This document shows, in pieces, positions 1 to 5,356 of a DNA stretch of 5,356 nt; positions within the stretch are counted from its first letter, which is position 1; each line of letters begins with the position of its first letter. Position numbers and translations under genes: made by a program. The DNA is from UBA1275 sp038124025 (GTDB taxonomy: Bacteria > Bacteroidota > Rhodothermia > Balneolales > Balneolaceae), in contig JAYPBC010000058.1 in assembly GCA_038124025.1 (NCBI GenBank), positions 1 through 5,356 on the forward strand, given 5' to 3'. Under the pieces are notes generated by a model. It saw only the letters and a program-made list of their open reading frames with translations. It did not search any database and was not told the DNA's origin.

Positions 1-62
1 AGTTGGTTCAGAGCACCTCGTTTACACCGAGGGGGTCGGGGGTTCGAGTCCCTCATCGCCCA
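1..62 (+). tRNA. tRNA-Val (anticodon UAC), 5' end cut by window edge
   Basis: Decodes valine GUN codons, chiefly GUA and GUG. The window starts in the D-loop (AGTTGGTTCA), so the acceptor 5' strand and the first D-stem strand (about 13 bases) are missing. Visible parts are the D-stem 3' strand GAGC (11-14), an anticodon stem CCTCG (16-20) pairing perfectly with CGAGG (28-32), a 7-base loop with anticodon TAC at 23-25, a 5-base variable loop (33-37), and a T-stem (38-42 with 50-54, one G-T pair) around TTCGAGT (43-49). The acceptor 3' strand ATCGCCC (55-61) is followed by discriminator A62. The next bases are CAC, so CCA is not encoded and must be added after transcription. The missing acceptor strand should read GGGCGAT or a close variant. 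The identity is firm because the anticodon arm is intact. Confidence 0.95.
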
Positions 63-69
63 CACATTA

Positions 70-106
70 AAAAAAGCCTTTTTGCTATTTGCAGAAAGGC
101 TTTTTT
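70..106 (+). terminator. Rho-independent terminator of the tRNA-Val transcript
   Basis: A near-perfect hairpin starts 7 bases after the tRNA. GCCTTTTTGC (76-85) pairs with GCAGAAAGGC (91-100), with one T-G wobble, around the loop TATTT (86-90). The flanking A-run (70-75) pairs with the T-run (101-106), so the T-tract serves both as stem extension and as the termination U-tract. The A/T symmetry means it could also stop transcription from the opposite strand. It insulates the tRNA from the glycosidase genes downstream. Confidence 0.93.
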
Positions 107-192
107 ATGTCCACCTGTTTTAGCGTAGGAATCTTTCAGCTAGAAAGGACAATTTTGTATATAGGAAATGTTAGGTGTTCATTTTTAAATAG

Positions 193-215
193 TACCTTGT
201 AATGGTTCCAAGGTA
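193..215. repeat. Inverted repeat (dyad) upstream of the GH5 gene
   Basis: TACCTTG (193-199) is the exact reverse complement of CAAGGTA (209-215), separated by 9 bases. As RNA this is a 7-bp hairpin with a 9-base loop. As DNA it is a dyad whose half-sites are centred 16 bases apart, about one and a half helical turns. It lies 214 bases upstream of the GH5 start and has no T-tract, so it is not a terminator. It may be a regulator site or chance. Confidence 0.4.
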
Positions 216-336
216 ACGAAGTACAATTTATTAGAGTCTTCAGTCTTATTAAGGTATAATCATTGAACATGATGTATATAGATCAAAGTTGCATTGATGC
301 CCAAATAAAAATGTCAATAAAACAAACCCCAGCAAT

Positions 337-344
337 TATTTTTG
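337..344 (+). promoter_or_regulatory. Candidate -7 element for the GH5 gene
   Basis: TATTTTTG fits the Bacteroidota housekeeping -7 consensus TAnnTTTG and lies 84 bases before the GH5 start codon. No TTTG-like -33 element is found at the usual distance of about 19 bases upstream, and such T-rich words arise easily in AT-rich DNA. It is listed as the best single match in the leader, with low confidence. TATAAT at 255-260 is the alternative. Confidence 0.2.
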
Positions 345-413
345 TTGACTTTATAGGGGTAGTTAGACATGTTGCGATTAAAACAGTGAACCAGTAAGAT
401 GAGCCTGAACCAG

Positions 414-420
414 AAAGGAG
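414..420 (+). promoter_or_regulatory. Shine-Dalgarno site of the GH5 gene
   Basis: AAAGGAG lies 8 bases before ATG at 429, a good match to the anti-Shine-Dalgarno sequence at a normal distance. It decides the start. The GTG at 425 opens a frame that stops within five codons, and the in-frame ATG at 459 would cut off the basic N-terminal part of the signal peptide. A clear site like this is notable because many Bacteroidota genes, including the next one here, lack one. Confidence 0.75.
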
Positions 421-428
421 AAAAGTGA

Positions 429-2192
429 ATGAATTACCATAACAAATTGAAGAACTATATGGTTTTAGGATGTGTGCTGACAGGCTTATTGAGTCAGGCA
501 TGTGGTAGTGTAGTAGAAAATGAGTATGGTCGGTTGCGTGTGCAAGGGCAAGAGATTGTGAATGATCAGGGACCGTTACTAATCAAAAGTATTGGAACGG
601 GAAACTGGATGATTCAGGAAGGATACATGATGCAATCTACCGATGCCGGGATTGGAACCCATACCCAGTTTCGTACGAAATTAGAACAGGAAATAGGGGA
701 GGAGCGAACGGCGGAGTTTTATCAAGACTGGCTAGACAATCATATGACTAAGGCCGATCTTGACAGCATGAAAGCCTGGGGTTTTAATGCTATAAGGCCA
801 GCATTGCACTATAAATGGTTCACTCTCCCTATTCAAGATGAGCCGGTAGCAGGGCAGCAAACTTGGGTGAATGCGGGTTTTGATAAATTAGACGAACTGA
901 TGGGGTGGGCCGCCGCTAACCAAATGTATGTGATGTTTGATATGCATGGAGCTCCAGGGGGACAAGGTAAAAATTCAAATATCAATGACTATGATGAAAC
1001 CCTTCCAAGTTTATTCGAAGATGAGGCGAATAAGGATAAATTGGAAGCTCTTTGGATAAAATTAGCTCAGCGCTACAAGGATAATCCTTGGTTTGGGGGG
1101 TATGATTTAATCAATGAACCTAATTGGAGGCTGGGGGATTCAGGGAATGAGAATGGGTGCGGAACAGAGAATAATGATGAACTATGGGATTTGCATTTAC
1201 GCTTAACCAAATCTATCCGGCAGGTTGACCCAAATAACATAATTTACATTTCTGGTAATTGTTGGGGAAACAATTATAACAGTTTTGAAACCCACCCAAT
1301 TAGTAGTTATGATGATAATACAGTGATTACCTTTCATAAATACTGGAATAAAAATGATCAAGAGTCTATCCAATGGGCTGTTGATATGCGAGAGCAGTAT
1401 AACCAGCCATTGTGGATGAGCGAATCTGGTGAAAATTCTAACCAATGGTTTGCGGATGCGATTCACTTATTCGAATCCAATAATATTGGATGGTCTTGGT
1501 GGCCGGTGAAGAAAAGTCGAACCAATAATGTATTTAAAGTAACCACTCCTCAGTCTTACAGAGAACTGTTGGATGCATGGGAAAAGGGTCTATCCTTATC
1601 CCCTGAGCAAACTTATTTGGCGGTGATGGAGTATTCCGAAGCTCATCGCCATGAAAATACAATTGTTGCACCCGATGTGATTTATGCACTACTTAACAAC
1701 GAAGATCCAACGGCTACTAAAGCCTATCGAAATCATAATATAGATGAATGGATATCTTTTGTGGATTATGATATGGGTAGAGATGGGTATGCTTATGAAG
1801 ATCGTTTATCACAAGACATACATGATGAGCAGGGGCAATGGAAGGTGTGGAATGAAGGAAGGCAGTATCGAAATGACGGCGTAGACATAGCAGGTTCCGA
1901 TGGACAGTACTATGTCAGCTGGACTGAAGTGGGTGAATGGTTGCAGTATACAATTGTTCTAGACATGGACACTATTTCTGATTTGGTATTTATGGCTTCT
2001 GGTAATTCAGGCTTTATAAGTATTGACGTGAATGAAAAAGTTGAAGTAGCAAAACTAGAATTAAATAGGTCTACGGAATGGGTACACTATAAAGTCGAGG
2101 ATTTAAACCTATCAGAAGGTGAGAATAGAATTCGATTTAGAATTGGGGAGGCTGGTATAGATTTAAAGGCATTTAAAATAACTGCTAAATAA
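429..2192 (+). CDS. Exported GH5 glycosidase with C-terminal CBM6-like domain, probable lipoprotein
   Basis: Probable endo-acting beta-glycanase (beta-glucanase/cellulase/mannanase class) with a retaining mechanism, acting outside the cytoplasm. Residues 1-24 form a signal peptide: basic start, hydrophobic stretch 11-21, then LSQAC with Cys25. This is an imperfect lipobox, because Leu sits at -4 rather than -3, so a lipoprotein is likely but not certain. The GH5 barrel spans about 32-385. Expected residues are present: Arg123 (AIRP), His173 (DMHG), Asn229-Glu230 in LINEPNW (acid/base), His303 and Tyr305 (FHKYW), Glu332 in WMSESGE (nucleophile), and Trp357 near the barrel end. A mostly helical linker (about 386-440) leads to a beta-rich CBM6-like domain (about 441-587) with YDMGRDGYAYED, YRNDGVDI and SWTEVGEWLQYTI. 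I recall this GH5-linker-CBM6 order from other Bacteroidota proteins. The catalytic set and both ends are complete, with stop TAA at 2190. Substrate and GH5 subfamily cannot be told from sequence alone; a laminarin- or other beta-glucan-active enzyme is one possibility. No terminator follows, so read-through into the next gene is possible. Confidence 0.9.
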   Translation: MNYHNKLKNYMVLGCVLTGLLSQACGSVVENEYGRLRVQGQEIVNDQGPLLIKSIGTGNWMIQEGYMMQSTDAGIGTHTQFRTKLEQEIGEERTAEFYQDWLDNHMTKADLDSMKAWGFNAIRPALHYKWFTLPIQDEPVAGQQTWVNAGFDKLDELMGWAAANQMYVMFDMHGAPGGQGKNSNINDYDETLPSLFEDEANKDKLEALWIKLAQRYKDNPWFGGYDLINEPNWRLGDSGNENGCGTENNDELWDLHLRLTKSIRQVDPNNIIYISGNCWGNNYNSFETHPISSYDDNTVITFHKYWNKNDQESIQWAVDMREQYNQPLWMSESGENSNQWFADAIHLFESNNIGWSWWPVKKSRTNNVFKVTTPQSYRELLDAWEKGLSLSPEQTYLAVMEYSEAHRHENTIVAPDVIYALLNNEDPTATKAYRNHNIDEWISFVDYDMGRDGYAYEDRLSQDIHDEQGQWKVWNEGRQYRNDGVDIAGSDGQYYVSWTEVGEWLQYTIVLDMDTISDLVFMASGNSGFISIDVNEKVEVAKLELNRSTEWVHYKVEDLNLSEGENRIRFRIGEAGIDLKAFKITAK

Positions 2193-2210
2193 TTAATTGC
2201 AATTGTTTTT

Positions 2211-2244
2211 TTGCGAAACAGAGTAAATAATTTCCTATAATTTG
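2211..2244 (+). promoter_or_regulatory. Candidate promoter of the GH13 gene
   Basis: TTGCGA (2211-2216, end of a T-run so also TTTG at 2210-2213) is followed after 19 bases by TATAAT (2236-2241), which runs on as TATAATTTG to 2244. This approximates both a sigma-70 promoter and the Bacteroidota TTTG / TAnnTTTG pair, although the spacing is slightly long and the -7 word is not an exact fit. Transcription would start near 2248-2249, leaving an untranslated leader of about 65 bases. The palindrome directly downstream strengthens the case. Confidence 0.5.
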
Positions 2245-2254
2245 ATAGATTCTA

Positions 2255-2270
2255 ATGTAAGCGCTTACAT
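2255..2270. promoter_or_regulatory. LacI-family operator-like palindrome (cre-like)
   Basis: ATGTAAGCGCTTACAT is a perfect 16-base palindrome with the central CG typical of LacI/GalR-family operators, and its core TGTAAGCGCTTACA fits the CcpA cre type (TGnAAnCGnTnnCA). It starts 13 bases after the putative -10 box, so it would cover about +6 to +22 of the transcript, a classic position for repression by blocking polymerase. It lies 44 bases before the GH13 start. The likely ligand is a maltodextrin-type sugar or metabolite (inference). The regulator gene is not in the window. Confidence 0.8.
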
Positions 2271-2313
2271 AATTTGCAACTTACTACTAAAATATAGGTT
2301 TATGCTATTATAA

Positions 2314-5300
2314 ATGAGTCATTTATACAAAATATCATTGCTCTTTTTGATGTGTTTCTTGCAAAAGAATCTATATGCACAGGTTTATACAAATCCAGTA
2401 CTACCTACCTTAAATGATACCATAACAATTTTCTTTCAAGCTAATCTTGGAAGTGGTGGACTAGAAAATTATGATGGTGATGTATATATGCATACAGGAA
2501 TAATCACCTCAGAAAGTCAAAATACAAGTGATTGGAAATATGTTGTTGCAGAATGGGATGAAAATATTGAGCAGCTCAAAATGCAGAGAGACTTTAATGA
2601 TCCAAACTTATATTCTCTAAAAATAGGTACAATCACTGAATTTTATGACATAGACGATGCTTTAGATATAATTAAACTTGCGATGGTATTTCGCAGTGAG
2701 GATGGAACTAAAGAAGGTAAAGGGTCAAATTTTACTGACATTTTTATACCAATAATAAAGGATGGTATCCATGTTAAATTTGAAAATCAATTAGATTTAG
2801 AAACAAGAATTATATCAACTACAGAAGTCATTGAAATTAAAGTTGCTTCAAGATCATTAGACAATCCACTTGAAAGAATTGATCTTTTACTAAACGATGT
2901 AATTATACAAAGTGCAGATCAAGATAATTTAGTTTATGAATTTAGTGGAAATACAACGGGTTTTTTTCAATTCATGGCTATCTCATATGACTCAGAAATG
3001 AATAGTGATACATCTTATGCATATGTTATAGTATCAGAACAGATTAATGAACCATCGCCAAACAACATTCAAGAGGGAATCAATTATCATGATGATGACC
3101 CTAATAAGGTAACTTTAAAGTTACTTGCACCCTATAAAGAAAGTATTTACGTCATTGGTGATTTTAACCAATGGCAAATTAGGCCTGAATACCAAATGAA
3201 GAGAGATTATGTTTCTGATTCGGAGATATATTGGTGGCTTGAATTGGATAATTTAAATACAGATACAGAGTACTCATTCCAGTATTTAGTTGATGAGAAA
3301 CTTAGAATAGCAGATCCATACTCCAGAAAGGTACTTCATAAAGATGATGAGTGGATAGATGAAAGTACCTATCCAAATCTAAAGGAATATCCAGATCAAT
3401 ACACGAACGATTATATCTCTGTTTTAGAGATTAATAACGATGAATTTGAATGGACTGACGATAATTGGATAAGACCAGATCCGAATAGTTTAGTCATATA
3501 TGAGCTATTGATAAGAGATTTTAGTGAAAATCATGATTTTTCTACAGTGATTGATAGTCTTGATTATCTCAAGAATTTAGGTATCAATGCAATAGAACTC
3601 ATGCCTATAAACGAATTTGAAGGGAATAGTAGTTGGGGATATAATCCAGTTTTTTATTTTGCTGTAGACAGGTATTACGGACCTGAAAATGATTTAAAAA
3701 GATTAGTTAACGAAGCCCATAAACTAGGTATTGCAGTAATTCTTGATGCTGTTTTGAATCATTCGTTTGGTCAATCACCCATGGTTAGACTTTATAATAG
3801 TGGTAATTATGGAGCTCCGACAAATGAAAATATTTGGTTTAATATATCTGCAAGGCACCCATTTAATGTTGGTTATGATTTCAATCATGAAAGTACATTT
3901 ACTCAAAAATTTATAGATAGAGTAAATCGATTTTGGATAGAGGAGTATCATATTGATGGTTATAGATATGATTTAAGTAAAGGTTTTACTCAAAATTATA
4001 CAGGTGATGACGTATCATCATGGAATCAATATGATCAGTCAAGAATTGATCTTTTATTAAGAATGAAAAATGTGATTAATGAATATGATCCCGATGCGTA
4101 CCTAATACTTGAACACTTAGGTAACAATGATGAAGAGAAAGTTCTGGCAGATAATGGTTTTATGTTGTGGGGTATAATGCATGAAGATTATAAAAATGCA
4201 GCAATGGGTTTTGATGGAGATTTAAAACGTATTTCTTATAAAGAAAGAGGTTGGAATTCTCCGAATCTAGTTGGTTATATGGAAAGCCATGATGAGGAAA
4301 GGCTAATGTATGAATTATCACTTTATGGGAATACTTTTGATGACTATGATATAAAGAAGGAGTCTACAGCCTTAAATAGAATGAAGCTTGCTCATGCTTT
4401 CATGTTATCTGTTCCTGGGCCAAAAATGATTTGGCAATTTGGAGAATTAGGTTATGATATAAGCATAAATGAGAATGGACGGACTGGTGAAAAACAAACC
4501 AAATGGGAATATTTTATAGACACAGATAGAAGGCGATTATACAATACTGTTAGTGAATTAGCAAAATTGAAAACCACAAATCCAGCATTTCAAACTGAAA
4601 ATTATGAGCTAGATGTATGGGGTAAGCACAAAAAAATCCTATTAAAATCTGATAATGATGTTCAATTAATTGGGAATTTTGACGTAACGACTCAAAATGT
4701 AACACCTTATTCGCATAATTCTGGAACAGGTAAGGAGTGGTATGAATTTTTTAGTGGAGATACAATTACTATTTCAGAAAATCCTCAACCAATAACTTTA
4801 TTACCTGGAGAATTTAAATTATTATCTACTCAGACATTAGGAAGTCCTTCACCTGGGCTTTTAAAGGAATACTATCCATCTATAGAATTATCTAGAGATA
4901 CTATTCGAATTACATCTTTTGTTCAACCTTTTGGTAATCCTCCACCTTATTTTGCTTCATTCCATGTGAAAAACAATGGCACCAATGAATTAGAAGTTTC
5001 TGGTATAACTAATGAATCTGATTTATTTGATATCTCTAGTACATCATTTAATGTCAATCAGGGAGATTCAATCGAACTTACAATTAGTTTTAATCCAACA
5101 GATGTAGGGATATATAGTGATACTTTTATAATCAAGTCAATAGGACTTAATGATCATCAAATAAGTGTAGTTGGTGAATTAATTGATCCCAGGCCTAATG
5201 CGCCTACATTAATCTCTCCTGAAGATGATGATTCTGATGTGCCAATTGACTCAGAATTCAAATGGCATTCTGTCAATAATGCTTCATCATATGAATTTAG

Positions 5301-5356
5301 TCTTTCTCAAGGTGATCAAACATCTGAATTTAGGGAATTGACTGATACTACGATTA
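2314..5356 (+). CDS. Secreted multidomain GH13 alpha-amylase/pullulanase-like enzyme, 3' end beyond window
   Basis: Retaining alpha-glucan hydrolase, probably active on starch, glycogen or pullulan outside the cell. The frame is open for 1014 codons with no stop before the edge. Residues 1-22 are a signal peptide, likely cleaved at LYA|Q23. About 25-150 is an N-terminal beta-domain (GDVYMHTG, FRSEDGTKEG), 151-247 a second Ig-like domain, and 250-375 a CBM48/isoamylase-N-like domain (VIGDFNQW). The GH13 barrel is about 385-755: SSWGYNP (434-440), region I DAVLNH (478-483), region II GYRYDLSKG with nucleophile Asp553 and Arg551, acid/base Glu600 in LILEHLG, and region IV ESHDEER with His659 and Asp660. 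GELGYD and RTGEKQTKWEY follow. The C-terminal beta-domain ends near LLPGEFKLL (829-837). About 850-955 is an ASH-like Ig domain, and a fibronectin-III-like domain starts near 963 (P..LISP, FKWHSVNNASSYEF). A type IX sorting tail may follow outside the window. No strong Shine-Dalgarno is seen; the ATG at 2314 is chosen because an in-frame TAA lies directly before it and a good signal peptide follows. GH13 subfamily is not assigned. Confidence 0.92.
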   Translation, partial: MSHLYKISLLFLMCFLQKNLYAQVYTNPVLPTLNDTITIFFQANLGSGGLENYDGDVYMHTGIITSESQNTSDWKYVVAEWDENIEQLKMQRDFNDPNLYSLKIGTITEFYDIDDALDIIKLAMVFRSEDGTKEGKGSNFTDIFIPIIKDGIHVKFENQLDLETRIISTTEVIEIKVASRSLDNPLERIDLLLNDVIIQSADQDNLVYEFSGNTTGFFQFMAISYDSEMNSDTSYAYVIVSEQINEPSPNNIQEGINYHDDDPNKVTLKLLAPYKESIYVIGDFNQWQIRPEYQMKRDYVSDSEIYWWLELDNLNTDTEYSFQYLVDEKLRIADPYSRKVLHKDDEWIDESTYPNLKEYPDQYTNDYISVLEINNDEFEWTDDNWIRPDPNSLVIYELLIRDFSENHDFSTVIDSLDYLKNLGINAIELMPINEFEGNSSWGYNPVFYFAVDRYYGPENDLKRLVNEAHKLGIAVILDAVLNHSFGQSPMVRLYNSGNYGAPTNENIWFNISARHPFNVGYDFNHESTFTQKFIDRVNRFWIEEYHIDGYRYDLSKGFTQNYTGDDVSSWNQYDQSRIDLLLRMKNVINEYDPDAYLILEHLGNNDEEKVLADNGFMLWGIMHEDYKNAAMGFDGDLKRISYKERGWNSPNLVGYMESHDEERLMYELSLYGNTFDDYDIKKESTALNRMKLAHAFMLSVPGPKMIWQFGELGYDISINENGRTGEKQTKWEYFIDTDRRRLYNTVSELAKLKTTNPAFQTENYELDVWGKHKKILLKSDNDVQLIGNFDVTTQNVTPYSHNSGTGKEWYEFFSGDTITISENPQPITLLPGEFKLLSTQTLGSPSPGLLKEYYPSIELSRDTIRITSFVQPFGNPPPYFASFHVKNNGTNELEVSGITNESDLFDISSTSFNVNQGDSIELTISFNPTDVGIYSDTFIIKSIGLNDHQISVVGELIDPRPNAPTLISPEDDDSDVPIDSEFKWHSVNNASSYEFSLSQGDQTSEFRELTDTTI

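Larger units (their letters stand above)
107..428. other. Non-coding leader between the tRNA terminator and the GH5 gene
   Basis: No convincing gene on either strand. A 72-codon minus-strand frame overlaps its right part but runs into the GH5 signal peptide and has no recognisable protein. Visible elements are a small hairpin CTTTC/GAAAG (133-147, 5 bp, loop AGCTA), a 7-bp dyad at 193-215, a TATAAT word at 255-260 with no good -35 partner, a TATTTTTG word at 337-344 matching the Bacteroidota -7 consensus TAnnTTTG but lacking a clear -33 TTTG, and a near-repeat of TGAACCAG at 387-394 and 406-413. The GH5 promoter must lie here unless it is transcribed past the tRNA terminator, but I cannot place it with confidence. 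I recognise no known riboswitch or RNA family. Confidence 0.7.

Noticed and set aside
1..62. tRNA-Val as an integration (att) site of a genomic island
   Set aside because: tRNA 3' ends are common integration sites, but I see no second copy of the tRNA 3' sequence in the window and no integrase or phage gene.
255..260. TATAAT as the GH5 promoter -10 box
   Set aside because: The bases 16-18 positions upstream do not resemble TTGACA or TTTG, and the implied untranslated leader would be about 160 bases. Kept only as an alternative.
345..373. TTGACT followed 17 bases later by CATGTT as a sigma-70 promoter
   Set aside because: The -10 match is poor and Bacteroidota promoters usually do not follow this consensus.
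283..501. Minus-strand 72-codon open frame
   Set aside because: It overlaps the Shine-Dalgarno site and signal peptide of the GH5 gene on the other strand, has no convincing ribosome binding site, and its translation resembles no protein I know.
1203..1466. Minus-strand 87-codon open frame
   Set aside because: Lies wholly inside the GH5 catalytic domain and is a shadow frame of a clearly real gene.
2195..2212. AATTGCAATT palindrome followed by a T-run as a terminator of the GH5 gene
   Set aside because: The palindrome has no loop bases, is AT-rich and could not form a stable hairpin. The T-run more likely belongs to the upstream part of the next promoter.

Overview
The window looks like a piece of a Bacteroidota (or close FCB-group) chromosome. 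The signs are a tRNA-Val gene with no encoded CCA tail, AT-rich genes, and large secreted glycoside hydrolases in the Bacteroidota style. One of these is a GH13 protein followed by an ASH-type Ig-like domain and a fibronectin-III-like domain, a layout common in type IX-secreted enzymes. The assignment rests on these features only, without any database search. A marine or polysaccharide-degrading lifestyle is plausible but is inference.

Layout: (1) 1-62 is the 3' part of a tRNA-Val(UAC) gene cut by the left edge, followed at 70-106 by a strong intrinsic terminator. (2) 107-428 is a 322-base non-coding leader holding a dyad (193-215), weak promoter-like words, a short direct repeat, and a good Shine-Dalgarno site for the next gene. 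(3) 429-2192 encodes a complete 587-residue exported GH5 glycosidase with a C-terminal CBM6-like domain and all the expected GH5 catalytic residues. (4) 2193-2313 is a regulatory gap with a promoter-like element and a perfect 16-base palindrome of the LacI/CcpA operator type. (5) 2314 to the right edge is one continuous open frame of at least 1014 codons. It encodes a secreted multidomain GH13 alpha-amylase/pullulanase-like enzyme whose 3' end lies outside the window.

Both enzymes point to extracellular polysaccharide breakdown. The GH5 protein is probably tethered as a lipoprotein and would cut a beta-glycan. The GH13 protein is probably surface-exposed or secreted and would cut an alpha-glucan such as starch, glycogen or pullulan. 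The operator lies only in front of the GH13 gene, just downstream of its likely promoter, so that gene is probably under sugar-responsive LacI-family control, separately from the GH5 gene. No SusC/SusD pair, regulator or transporter is visible, so it is unknown whether this belongs to a full polysaccharide utilization locus. I see no CRISPR array, insertion sequence, phage gene or other mobile element. The most interesting points are the operator and the domain layout of the GH13 protein; I find no evidence of a wholly new system.
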